A stretch of 21,024 bases of DNA from Euryarchaeota archaeon UBA250 (GCA_002504845.1 DATW01000004.1:1970-22993); one strand, 5' to 3'. Shown: positions 1-7,046, numbered from the stretch's first letter. Notes: generated by a model not told the origin, from the sequence alone. Program-made: numbers and translations.

Positions 1-336
1 AGATCTCGTGCCGTCATTTCCATGGCCCATGGCGAGCCTTTTGGTCTGACTGCCATCGAAGCACTATCGATTGGGGTTCCTGCATTGTTCGTAGATGAAG
101 GTGGTTTTAGAGACTCGATTGTGGATGGGGTTTGTGGTAGGCTCTTGCCAAGGGATGATGCAACGGCGTGGCATCTAGCGATTGAAGAGGCGGGCGATCC
201 CGAGGTAGCTGATCGATGGAAAGTGGCTGGGAGAGCGCGAATTTTAGAGTTGGAATTGGATCCTCAATCTCAGGCTGACTTCATCAGCGAAGCAGTCTTT
301 CCGAATAGATCTCCCCTCCAACTAGAAGAAGAATGA
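1..336 (+). CDS. Glycosyltransferase family 4, C-terminal end (5' partial)
   Basis: The reading frame is open from the first base, so the gene begins outside the window; about 111 residues are visible. The segment GEPFGLTAIEALSIGVP is the donor-binding EX7E region of GT-B glycosyltransferases of the Glycos_transf_1 (GT4) type. It is followed by the usual acidic/glycine stretch (VDEGGFRDSIVDG) and the 'G-LL' strand near residue 50. Known members transfer a sugar from a nucleotide-sugar donor to lipid, glycan or protein acceptors. The acceptor cannot be told from this end. An internal ATG at 22 is not a credible start, because family signal lies on both sides of it. The gene ends 28 bases before the convergent membrane-protein gene. 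Confidence 0.85.
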   Translation, partial: RSRAVISMAHGEPFGLTAIEALSIGVPALFVDEGGFRDSIVDGVCGRLLPRDDATAWHLAIEEAGDPEVADRWKVAGRARILELELDPQSQADFISEAVFPNRSPLQLEEE

Positions 337-364
337 GTCAAATCAAGACTTGTTTGGCTTAGGC

Positions 365-850
365 TCAACCCAGTACTTCTAGAAGTCTGAGGAAACCCAA
401 GAAGACGATTGAGGCTAAGAGCCACATCATAGCGCCCCCGATTTTTGAATGCATATTTCTCTGAGGAGCCTTGTGATAGTCTTCCGAGTTTGAGGATGTC
501 ATCGACCTTCCAGTCTTGCTCATCGATATTGTCGCAATGAGGAGGAGGGCCCCCAGCCAACCATGCAGACTTACTAATTCTGATAATGGCACATCCATCA
601 CAATGCCACGATAAATCTCAGCTGTAATGGCGAGGGTGATTACGAATGCAACGATTGACGGAGCCTTCTTACCCATGGTCTGATGTTTATTCAGAATCTC
701 GTCTTTCTGTTCAGGGGACATTGTGGATATATCCGATTTTCTGCGGATGGATTTTATCGCACTCCACTGCTTGTACAGGAAATAGGCTGCAGCCATTCCA
801 GCCAATGGGTGCGCTAAGATGACCAGCGCATCGATCAGGCCCACGCTCAT
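365..850 (-). CDS. Four-helix membrane protein, DUF4079/cytochrome b561-like
   Basis: The 161-residue protein has four hydrophobic helices at about 5-26, 63-84, 92-110 and 136-160. A histidine lies at or near the membrane edge of each: H14, H56, H96 and H134. The pattern K-H-x3-G before helix 2, HGWLG in helix 3 and HSKIGG before helix 4 resembles DUF4079 and four-helix b-type cytochromes, where such histidines ligate haem. Haem binding and electron transfer are inference. The ATG at 850 is followed at once by helix 1. The gene diverges from the acyl-CoA fusion gene and is convergent with the glycosyltransferase. No signal peptide cleavage site is evident. It could also be a structural membrane protein with no cofactor. 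Confidence 0.6.
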   Translation of the reverse strand: MSVGLIDALVILAHPLAGMAAAYFLYKQWSAIKSIRRKSDISTMSPEQKDEILNKHQTMGKKAPSIVAFVITLAITAEIYRGIVMDVPLSELVSLHGWLGALLLIATISMSKTGRSMTSSNSEDYHKAPQRNMHSKIGGAMMWLLASIVFLGFLRLLEVLG

Positions 851-929
851 GTTATTCGGGAAGAATGATTTCTCCTAAGTATTGTCAATTATCGTGAAAG
901 AATCTCAGCGACTGGTTCATGAGATACCC

Positions 930-3002
930 ATGGGACGGCTGGTCATGCATCCAATCGAACGTGTCGCCGTAGTAGGAGCAGGCAACATGGGTTCTGGCAT
1001 AGCTCAAAAATCTGCTCAGGAGGGATTCATGGTTCAAATGATCGACAGAGAAAAGGGGTTTGTCGATAGGGGGATCAAGACGATCATGGGTTTCCTTGAT
1101 GAGGCAGTCGAGAGGAGGATTCTCAGCGATTCTGACTCTAAAAGTACGCTCTCAAGGGTTTCTGGTGCTGTAGGAGTGGATTCGATAGATGGGCAAACGG
1201 ATTTGGTCATAGAGGCAGTTTTCGAAGATTTGGAAGTTAAAAGATCGGTATTGCAGGGCCTTTCATCATCCTGTAGTGAAAAGACGATCATAGCAACTAA
1301 CACCTCGTCATTATCTGTAGAGCAACTTTCCTTGATGTCTGATCGTCCTGATCGCTTCATCGGATTGCACTTCTTCTATCATCCAGCAAAGAATAGACTG
1401 GTTGAAGTCATACCCTCTTCATCAACTTCTGATTCTTCAATCAAAGCCGTAGTACAATATTGCAGGGCAATGGGAAAGGTTGTGATAGTTTGCAAAGACA
1501 GGCCTGGATTTGTTGTTAATCGGTTCTTCGTACCATGGCTGAACGAGGCTTGCATCCTGTATGATGAGGGCATCGGAACCCCTGCTCAGATAGATGCAAT
1601 TGCTAGAGACTCCTTCGGGATAGGCATGGGGCCATTTGCCCTTATGAATCTCACAGGCCCGTCAATAGCCCTTCATTCAACGGATTACTTGGCTACACAG
1701 CTAGATACTGATCGCTTCTCCGGTGCAGGCTGTCTACGTAAACTGGTGGAAGAAGGCAGGGAATGGGATCTTTCAGGATCCGAGGAGTGCGAACAGGAAT
1801 CCTCTGAAGTGATCAGAAGGCGCTTATTCGGAACTGTATTCTGCGTATCCTCCCAGATTGTCGAAGAAGAGATATGCTCGATGGAAGATGTCGATAGGGG
1901 GGCTAAAGTAGGATTGAGATGGGCAAAGGGGCCTTTTGAAATGGCAAATTCGATAGGGGTTGATTTGGCCTCAAAACTAGCATCTGAATACGCTTCATTG
2001 GCTTCAATAGAATCTCCAACATTACTAACCAAACAGGGCTCTGAACCATTCAAATTCGATTTCTTTGACTTGAATCTGAACGGTGAAGTTGCAACGATAA
2101 CATTCAATCGTCCAGAAGCGATGAATGCACTCAATGTAGAAGTGATGGCCCAACTCGGAGAAATATGGGATAACATAGAATCTAATGATTCGATTAAAAC
2201 GGCAGTTTTCAGAGGTGCAGGAAAGGCATTCGTGGCAGGTGCAGACATCAAGTTCTTTGTCGATAGAATCGAATCGAATCGAATTCATGAGATACAAGAA
2301 TTCACAGAAGAAGGACATCGTATCTTGAATAATATTCAATCATCCAGACTGACAACTATAGCGGTGATTTCGGGTTTGGCTCTAGGAGGGGGGTTGGAAC
2401 TTGCTCTTTGCTGCGATCATCGAATTGGAGTCCCGAAGACGATGCTTCGCTTCCCCGAAACTGGAATAGGAATTTATCCAGGGCTTGGAGGGACGCAGCG
2501 TGCAGTGCAAATTGCTGGAGCAGAATGTGCTAGGTATGCTATAATAGCAGGCAACTGGATGGGTTCAGAAGACGCCGCTTCAATGGGTTATCTTACAGAA
2601 GTTGTTGCATTTTCTGATATAGAAAAAGCAGTACTAGACGCCTCTAATGGGATTACTGAACCATACGGCTACCCCTATTCACCGAGATCGGGTGAATCAG
2701 AAAAGATAGAAAATATTCTGGCATCATACACTCGAGAGGGTATGAAATCGATGATATCAGGCTCATTTGACATAACCAATCATTTCTTGAGCAGACAAGC
2801 TAAACTGATTTCGAGGAATGCTCCAATAGCTATCGAAATGGCTACAAATCTAATAGAAATCGCAGATGAGTCGAGAGACGACCGTGGAATTGGCCTACAA
2901 GCAGAATTAGACGGGCTAGATGCAATCTTCTCGACCAATGATGCGCTCAATGGGTTGAAATCCGTCCTAGAAGGCTCCAGGATCTCTTTCGATGGTTCCT
3001 AG
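930..3002 (+). CDS. Bifunctional 3-hydroxyacyl-CoA dehydrogenase / enoyl-CoA hydratase
   Basis: This fused beta-oxidation-type enzyme hydrates 2-enoyl-CoA and oxidises the (S)-3-hydroxyacyl-CoA with NAD+. The dehydrogenase half comes first (about residues 9-360). It has the NAD motif VVGAGNMGSG, the catalytic His in GLHFFYHPA (about H147) with its Glu in LVEVIP (about E159), and the helical domain FVVNRF followed by a second C-terminal repeat. The crotonase half (about 375-690) has the oxyanion segment GAGKAFVAGAD. Both catalytic glutamates are present, in ALGGGLELAL (about E490) and FPETGIGIYPG (about E510). The order is the reverse of E. coli FadB and matches archaeal crotonyl-CoA hydratase/3-hydroxybutyryl-CoA dehydrogenase fusions. 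ATG 930 or ATG 945 is the likely start. An upstream TTG at 882 would add residues unlike the family. The substrate chain length is unknown. Confidence 0.93.
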   Translation: MGRLVMHPIERVAVVGAGNMGSGIAQKSAQEGFMVQMIDREKGFVDRGIKTIMGFLDEAVERRILSDSDSKSTLSRVSGAVGVDSIDGQTDLVIEAVFEDLEVKRSVLQGLSSSCSEKTIIATNTSSLSVEQLSLMSDRPDRFIGLHFFYHPAKNRLVEVIPSSSTSDSSIKAVVQYCRAMGKVVIVCKDRPGFVVNRFFVPWLNEACILYDEGIGTPAQIDAIARDSFGIGMGPFALMNLTGPSIALHSTDYLATQLDTDRFSGAGCLRKLVEEGREWDLSGSEECEQESSEVIRRRLFGTVFCVSSQIVEEEICSMEDVDRGAKVGLRWAKGPFEMANSIGVDLASKLASEYASLASIESPTLLTKQGSEPFKFDFFDLNLNGEVATITFNRPEAMNALNVEVMAQLGEIWDNIESNDSIKTAVFRGAGKAFVAGADIKFFVDRIESNRIHEIQEFTEEGHRILNNIQSSRLTTIAVISGLALGGGLELALCCDHRIGVPKTMLRFPETGIGIYPGLGGTQRAVQIAGAECARYAIIAGNWMGSEDAASMGYLTEVVAFSDIEKAVLDASNGITEPYGYPYSPRSGESEKIENILASYTREGMKSMISGSFDITNHFLSRQAKLISRNAPIAIEMATNLIEIADESRDDRGIGLQAELDGLDAIFSTNDALNGLKSVLEGSRISFDGS

Positions 3003-3091
3003 TACTTTCTTCTTGGACTTTGAACCCAAGCAGGTGCCCTGTATTCCGCAATAGCGCGAACAACAAGATCGATCATTTGCTTGCGACTCAA
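2999..3091 (-). CDS. Micro-ORF, or 3' half of a frameshifted small gene
   Basis: A TTG at 3091 opens a 30-residue frame ending SPRRKY, with the core IDLVVRAIAEYRAPAW. Its TAG overlaps the TAG of the acyl-CoA fusion gene tail-to-tail (2999-3001 against 3000-3002), as expected for a real gene end in this compact genome. An AGGAG lies 8 bases before the TTG, inside the upstream micro-ORF. This could be translational coupling across TGA(T)TTG. Equally, a one-base frameshift upstream would join this frame to the ORF starting at 3206 and give one protein of about 68 residues. I do not recognise the family. The end is basic and aromatic. Confidence 0.45.
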   Translation of the reverse strand: MSRKQMIDLVVRAIAEYRAPAWVQSPRRKY

Positions 3092-3092
3092 A

Positions 3093-3206
3093 TCACCATC
3101 TCCTGTTGAATAGAGAAATTGCCATCACCATTAGAGACGGCTTCCTCTCGCTCAAGTTCTCAATCTCGATTGCTTCTTCTGCCCAACTCTCTAGCCATTT
3201 GTCCAT
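3093..3206 (-). CDS. Small ORF with strong Shine-Dalgarno, or 5' half of a frameshifted small gene
   Basis: An ATG at 3206 opens 37 codons. The first 22 residues are acidic and amphipathic (MDKWLESWAEEAIEIENLSE). Near 3125 the sequence shifts in character to MVMAISLF and then meets TGA at 3093-3095. In the +1 frame the same bases read QFLYSTGDGDLSRKQ and run into the downstream frame, so a single-base indel around 3120-3135 would restore one continuous protein. The start is well supported: AAGGAGG sits 8 bases upstream. Either a sequencing or assembly indel, a natural pseudogene, or two real micro-proteins would explain it. The function is unknown. It is divergent from the HxlR-type regulator and may be its target. 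Confidence 0.5.
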   Translation of the reverse strand: MDKWLESWAEEAIEIENLSERKPSLMVMAISLFNRRW

Positions 3207-3210
3207 ATTA

Positions 3211-3219
3211 ACTTCCTCC
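3211..3219 (-). promoter_or_regulatory. Shine-Dalgarno of the small minus-strand gene
   Basis: On the minus strand AAGGAGG is followed by an 8-base spacer and the ATG at 3206. It is one of the strongest ribosome-binding sites in the window and is the main support for translation of this short frame. Confidence 0.65.
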
Positions 3220-3228
3220 TTACAACTT

Positions 3229-3245
3229 GGTGTTATTTCAACACC
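3229..3245. promoter_or_regulatory. Palindromic candidate operator between divergent genes
   Basis: GGTGTT-ATTTC-AACACC is a perfect 6-base inverted repeat with a 5-base spacer. The motif TCAACACCG within it (3238-3246) recurs as a direct repeat at 3285-3293, 47 bases away, beside the promoter of the HxlR-type gene. If the small minus-strand gene uses the TATA-like CATATAGG near 3260-3268 (minus strand), the palindrome would cover its transcription start. This is the expected geometry for autoregulation and repression by a dimeric winged-helix protein. Binding is inferred from position and symmetry only. Confidence 0.4.
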
Positions 3246-3298
3246 GTCTCATATCATACCTATATGAATGATGAAGTTTACATGTCAACACCGAGGTT

Positions 3299-3309
3299 TT
3301 GTTTATACA
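3299..3309 (+). promoter_or_regulatory. TATA-like box for a leaderless HxlR-type transcript
   Basis: GTTTATACA lies about 27 bases upstream of the ATG at 3331. Archaeal TATA boxes sit about 26-28 bases before the transcription start, so this box would place the start at or next to the initiation codon. No Shine-Dalgarno precedes the ATG, which fits a leaderless mRNA. Confidence 0.45.
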
Positions 3310-3330
3310 CTAGATGATTTTTAACGCACC

Positions 3331-3789
3331 ATGGACCGTAACTTTGAGCCTAAAGGGATGAAGAAAAACGATATTGGCAAGATCTTAGAATTCATTGAAG
3401 ATGTAAAAACAACTGGAGGGATGATTCGCAATACATTCGAAGAATATGCAGATCCATTGACGTCTGTTGAATGGGAAGTTGATGCAGCCGTTGAGTGCTT
3501 CGAAATATTTAGTTCGAGGTGGACGATTGAAATTCTTGCTGCGCTGTATATTGCTGGTGATCGTCGATTTAATGAAATGCGTACTCTATTGAGGGGCATC
3601 AGTAGTAGGACCCTCTCTGACAAATTGAGTGCATGTCAAAAGAACGGTCTTGTTGATCGGGTAGTGGAAGAAGGTCCGCCCATAAGAGTGACATATCGGC
3701 TTACAGAGCATGGAAAGACATGCGGTAGATTGCTAGGTGTCCTGATAGCCTATATGAAAATCGAAAAGGGGCTTGTAAGGGGTGTTTAG
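3331..3789 (+). CDS. HxlR-family winged-helix transcriptional regulator
   Basis: The 152-residue protein carries a clear HxlR wHTH at about residues 55-145. The motif SSRWTIEIL is followed by DRRFNEMRTLLRGISSRTLS (recognition region), then KNGLVDRVV and the wing segment PPIRVTYRLTEHG. C56 lies just before the conserved Trp, where many HxlR proteins have a sensing or structural cysteine. The first 45 residues are an extension beyond the typical roughly 110-residue family length and may be helical. Members bind DNA as dimers and often regulate a divergent gene in response to an electrophile, redox signal or metabolite. Here the divergent gene is the small frame at 2999-3206, and a palindrome lies between them. 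The ligand is unknown. The next gene follows after 45 bases. Confidence 0.88.
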   Translation: MDRNFEPKGMKKNDIGKILEFIEDVKTTGGMIRNTFEEYADPLTSVEWEVDAAVECFEIFSSRWTIEILAALYIAGDRRFNEMRTLLRGISSRTLSDKLSACQKNGLVDRVVEEGPPIRVTYRLTEHGKTCGRLLGVLIAYMKIEKGLVRGV

Positions 3790-3840
3790 GATGATGCTGG
3801 AACCCGTTTCATTCATACGTTATTCGGGTATGAAGTGTTC

Positions 3841-4479
3841 ATGGCACTGATTCACAAGATGGTTCAACCAGGATGGTCTGGTCGAGTCGTGTCCATAGCA
3901 ATGGGCATTATTGGCATTCCCGTTGCAGGGGTCCAGGGAGTGCTCAAAGGATCTCCTGAACATGGGTGGGGGCATCCACTCAGAAATAGGATTATGATTG
4001 CCCTAGACCGAAGCCCTGGCATACATTTCAGAGAGCTTCAGAGAAGGCTTGGGGTTGCGAATGGTACGCTTCGTCATCGATTGCACAGGATGGAAAATGA
4101 AAGAGAGGTATTTGTTCAGAGAACCAATGGTCGGGTCTGCTATTATGCGGGCCCTCCTGCTCAATTGGAAATTCTAGATGGCATCAGAATATCCAGTGAT
4201 GCCAGAGCTTCATCCATATTGCCCGTGGGTCTCTCCGATCTTCAAAGAAAGATTGTCGGTCGTTTGGTGGAAAGAGACTCATTCAGGAGTCAGGCCGATC
4301 TAGCTAGGTCTCTCGGTAGGTCTCGTTCTGCCGTAAACAGCGCTGTGATGGTCCTCAGAAATAGAGGCATAATCCAAGAGGATATGATAAAACTCGAGAG
4401 TCATTTATCTTGCCTTTCAAATCCCACAGTCGACTATGGTTGGGTCGATGTGCAAAGCAGAGTCGGTTTCCGAGGGTGA
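3841..4479 (+). CDS. Tandem winged-helix regulator with N-terminal hydrophobic segment
   Basis: Two wHTH domains are visible. The first is about residues 45-105 (HPLRNRIMIALDRSPGIHFREL, then VANGTLRHRLHRME and a wing ending CYYAG). The second is about 130-190 (LSDLQRKIVGRLVE, QADLARSLGRSRSAVNSAV). Before them, residues 16-35 (RVVSIAMGIIGIPVAGVQGV) are hydrophobic enough for one membrane helix, so the protein could be a membrane-tethered regulator; this part is inference. Archaeal proteins with two such HTH units are common and mostly uncharacterised. ATG 3841 is used here. A GTG at 3835 would add two residues. It lies between two other regulators in the same orientation. Confidence 0.75.
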   Translation: MALIHKMVQPGWSGRVVSIAMGIIGIPVAGVQGVLKGSPEHGWGHPLRNRIMIALDRSPGIHFRELQRRLGVANGTLRHRLHRMENEREVFVQRTNGRVCYYAGPPAQLEILDGIRISSDARASSILPVGLSDLQRKIVGRLVERDSFRSQADLARSLGRSRSAVNSAVMVLRNRGIIQEDMIKLESHLSCLSNPTVDYGWVDVQSRVGFRG

Positions 4480-4531
4480 ATAGTGCTCTTTGATTGGCAA
4501 CACTGATGTGCCGTTAATTTGAGTTCACTAC

Positions 4532-5611
4532 GTGCTTAGAGTTCGGTTTGTCGAGAGTGCTCTTCCTGCGGGAAGCCGCGATAAGAGCATCCTTCTAGCA
4601 TGGATACTGGACAGTATGGCCCTAATTAGATCCAGGGGCGATGGGAATAGCATAGCTGATGAACAGGGTGGAATGCATTCAATTGTGAGTAAATGCTTCA
4701 TGTCGGATCCGAGAAAGGGATGGACAAGTGCAGAGATTGCAGAGGTTACTGGAATCTCATCAACAGGTATCCATCACCAATTAGTGAAGATTAGAGAATC
4801 TGGACTTGTCTCCGATGTTAGGGGCGGCGATGGGAAGAAGTACATGCTGAGAGGAGGTAGTTTCAGCACAGCAATAGAACTCATTTCAGTAAATGCAACG
4901 ACTATAGCAAAGCAAAGGCTGTCTCCCTTGTACGATGGAGTCGTGAATAGCCCATCAAGGATGATGGTTTCTGCAGAAGAAGAGTCCCTCCCATTCAAGA
5001 TAGACATCATAGAACTTGGCCCATCCTCTGAAAAGGATGTTTTTGAGGAGTTAGTAACGGATCTTGGCTTTGGAGGCGACAGGCCTAGAGCAAACGACTC
5101 CCTTCATTCAGATGTGATGAGTATACTGGTTTCTTCCGATCGCCCGGTAGAGCTTACTCTACTCATGGAACGATCCGGGGGGAGTCGTGCCAGAGTTAGT
5201 CGGATTCTAGAAAGAATGCGATCTGCGGGAATGGTAGAGAGAGCAGTTGTCGAAGCACGTATCCCAATAGACGTGTTCGGGAGTTTAACTCGCCAATATC
5301 GTGCTAGAGGCAGCGATTGGCTGGTTGGAAGAGGAGGGCTTGGTCGTCTTCCAAATGACATATGCAAGTCGCTGATAAATAGTCTTGAAAAGGAGGTCTT
5401 GACCATTGAAGAAGTATCCAATTCTCTTGAAGAGGTACCTGTTCTTGATCAAAGGGTGCTGCTCAACACAATTGGTGGGCGCGCGCCTCTTGGATACCGA
5501 TTAACAGGTGCGACAGGAGAGGAAGTAGTGGCATCTGTACTTCGTGGGCTCGAACGTACGTTGTCAAGAATATCGTCTGTAGCAGGGCGTTTAGATTCTT
5601 TACTCGAATGA
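4532..5611 (+). CDS. Transcriptional regulator with two winged-helix domains
   Basis: The 359-residue protein has an HTH at about residues 50-110 (KGWTSAEIAEVTGISSTGIH, then LVKIRESGLVSDV and a basic wing GGDGKKYML). A second is at about 190-242 (LHSDVMSILVSSDRPVELTLL, SRARVSRILERMRSAGMVERAV). The C-terminal 100 residues are rich in charged helix and may be a dimerisation or sensor part (LEKEVLTIEEVSNSLEEV). No known ligand domain is recognisable. A GTG at 4532 is the first start after an in-frame TGA at 4520. No Shine-Dalgarno is present, so a leaderless mRNA is possible. Its stop is 5 bases from the convergent Dus gene. It is the third regulator in a row on this strand. Confidence 0.72.
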   Translation: MLRVRFVESALPAGSRDKSILLAWILDSMALIRSRGDGNSIADEQGGMHSIVSKCFMSDPRKGWTSAEIAEVTGISSTGIHHQLVKIRESGLVSDVRGGDGKKYMLRGGSFSTAIELISVNATTIAKQRLSPLYDGVVNSPSRMMVSAEEESLPFKIDIIELGPSSEKDVFEELVTDLGFGGDRPRANDSLHSDVMSILVSSDRPVELTLLMERSGGSRARVSRILERMRSAGMVERAVVEARIPIDVFGSLTRQYRARGSDWLVGRGGLGRLPNDICKSLINSLEKEVLTIEEVSNSLEEVPVLDQRVLLNTIGGRAPLGYRLTGATGEEVVASVLRGLERTLSRISSVAGRLDSLLE

Positions 5612-5616
5612 ATTCC

Positions 5617-6624
5617 TCAGGCGGCAATTGCGTCTTCTTCCAATTCTCGTAGATATTCGGACACCATTTCTCCTAGATCTTCATGATTATCGGCCTTATG
5701 AAGAGCGACTCTCATGGATGATGCTCCAGGTAAGCCCTTGGTGAATGACACTGCATGCCTCTTGGAATTCTTGCTTCCTTTAACACCGTATACTTCAGAG
5801 CAAATTTGCAGATATCGTTCCCAACACCAACGTCTTGCAACTACTACGTCGTCGCTATGCCAAGGGGGGTTTTCATCGGCCCACCCAAGGTCCCGCTTTA
5901 TTTCATGAAATATCATCGGACGTCCTATAGCGGCCCTTCCTATCATGAGTCCTGCTGCTCCGGTGGACTCTAGACAATCAACTGCAGTTCTTGAGTCTAT
6001 TACATCCCCATTCGCAATGACTGGGATTGAAACTGAATCAACAATCTGACGAATTGAAGACCAATCGGCTATTCCGGAATATCTCTGTCTCAAGGTTCTC
6101 CCGTGCACACAAACACGAATCACTCCCTCGCTTTCCAATCTCTTCGATATCTCGAGAGCAGTGTCAGGACCGGATCCCGTTCCAAGCCTCATCTTAACAG
6201 AAATAGGAATGCTGGATGCTTCTATGCAAGAACGGACTAGGTGTACGACTCGATCGGGATTCTTCAATAGGGCTGCTCCTGCATTGTTCCTGCATACCTT
6301 GGGCGCTGGGCATCCGAAGTTAATGTCGATAACATCCGCGCGATCTTGAAGCATCCTAACTGTGGAAACCATCTCATTTTCGTCGCCTCCGAATATCTGA
6401 GGTATGAATGGCTGCTCTCTTGGGTGGCTATCCATCTTCAACCATGATTTTGCTTCTTTTCTCGAAAGGCCCGAAGCTGCAGTGAACTCGGTCATAGTGA
6501 AATCAGCACCGCATTCGCTCGCCAGCAGCCTATATGCCAAATCAGTTACTCCCGCCATAGGGGCGAGGAAGAGGGGTACTGGCCCTGTTGGCATAGCCCA
6601 TTCGTCGGGAGTACCATATTTCAC
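5617..6624 (-). CDS. tRNA-dihydrouridine synthase (Dus family)
   Basis: This FMN enzyme reduces specific uridines to dihydrouridine in tRNA, using NAD(P)H. Family motifs appear in order through the TIM barrel: LAPMAGVTD (about 20-28) and DINFGCPAPKV with the catalytic acid C105. They continue with SVKMRLG with the FMN-contacting K144, VHGRTLRQRYSGIADW (173-188), IPVIANGDV (200-208) and LMIGRAAIGRPMIF (226-239). A short helical C-terminal domain follows. The 335-residue length is normal. The start is a GTG at 6624 that overlaps the stop of the upstream CxxC gene as GTGA, so the two are translationally coupled. Which tRNA position is modified cannot be told from sequence alone. Confidence 0.94.
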   Translation of the reverse strand: MKYGTPDEWAMPTGPVPLFLAPMAGVTDLAYRLLASECGADFTMTEFTAASGLSRKEAKSWLKMDSHPREQPFIPQIFGGDENEMVSTVRMLQDRADVIDINFGCPAPKVCRNNAGAALLKNPDRVVHLVRSCIEASSIPISVKMRLGTGSGPDTALEISKRLESEGVIRVCVHGRTLRQRYSGIADWSSIRQIVDSVSIPVIANGDVIDSRTAVDCLESTGAAGLMIGRAAIGRPMIFHEIKRDLGWADENPPWHSDDVVVARRWCWERYLQICSEVYGVKGSKNSKRHAVSFTKGLPGASSMRVALHKADNHEDLGEMVSEYLRELEEDAIAA

Positions 6625-7004
6625 GATGACTCGCCAATATGAGCTAGTTTCTTGGATATTAGCTCTGAGAGTGATGGGACGGAACCTCTACATCCTTTCA
6701 ATTCGTCATCTGAAGCAATGGTTAGGAATCCAGAATCGGTCTTTGCAACTAAGATAGGGGTATTCCCGTCAGTGTATGATATCAAATCATCTGGACGCTC
6801 ATTTAGATGGACGAGATGAAAGGGTATGTTGAGATTGTTCCTAAGTTGTTTCATATCCGACTTTTCCCATGCAATTTTGTGAGTTATGTCGCAAAGTGAG
6901 CAATGTTGACCCATAAATAGGGCTCCTGCGACGTATTTTATCTCTCCAATCAAACCACCATCGGCATGATATACGCCCCATATTGATTCTACAGACATGC
7001 ACAT
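6621..7004 (-). CDS. Conserved small protein with CxxC motif, coupled to Dus
   Basis: The 127-residue protein begins with a strand segment SIWGVYHADGGLIGEIKYV. This is followed by HCSLCDITH, in which C35 and C38 form a CxxC with H34 and H42 beside them. Then comes IPFHLVHLNERPDD and a compact C-terminal half. I recall bacterial uncharacterised proteins with the same 'NADGG-GE--Y--G-----HC-LCDITHG' layout, but no function is established that I can cite. A thiol-disulfide or metal-binding role is inference. Its TGA overlaps the GTG of Dus and it follows uS2 by 42 bases, so it is probably co-transcribed with translation genes. ATG 7004 or the second ATG at 6998 could be the start. Confidence 0.75.
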   Translation of the reverse strand: MCMSVESIWGVYHADGGLIGEIKYVAGALFMGQHCSLCDITHKIAWEKSDMKQLRNNLNIPFHLVHLNERPDDLISYTDGNTPILVAKTDSGFLTIASDDELKGCRGSVPSLSELISKKLAHIGESS

Positions 7005-7046
7005 CTGTTGTCGGTGGAACTTATGGATGGCTGTAAACTGCCGTAA

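Noticed and set aside
882..929. Start of the acyl-CoA fusion gene at TTG 882.
   Set aside because: It adds 16 residues with no family match. ATG 930 or 945 places the NAD motif at the usual distance from the start.
2262..2284. Tandem AATCG repeats.
   Set aside because: Three copies only, in frame inside the crotonase domain (coding RIESNRI), and consistent with ordinary coding sequence.
1685..2339. Long antisense open frames inside the acyl-CoA fusion gene.
   Set aside because: They are shadows of a well-supported gene, with no motif or start signal of their own.
3787..3834. The HxlR-type gene and the following regulator are in the same frame, separated by one TAG, suggesting readthrough or an amber-coded residue.
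   Set aside because: Both proteins are complete on their own, the 15 codons between them look like spacer, and nothing in the window suggests TAG recoding.
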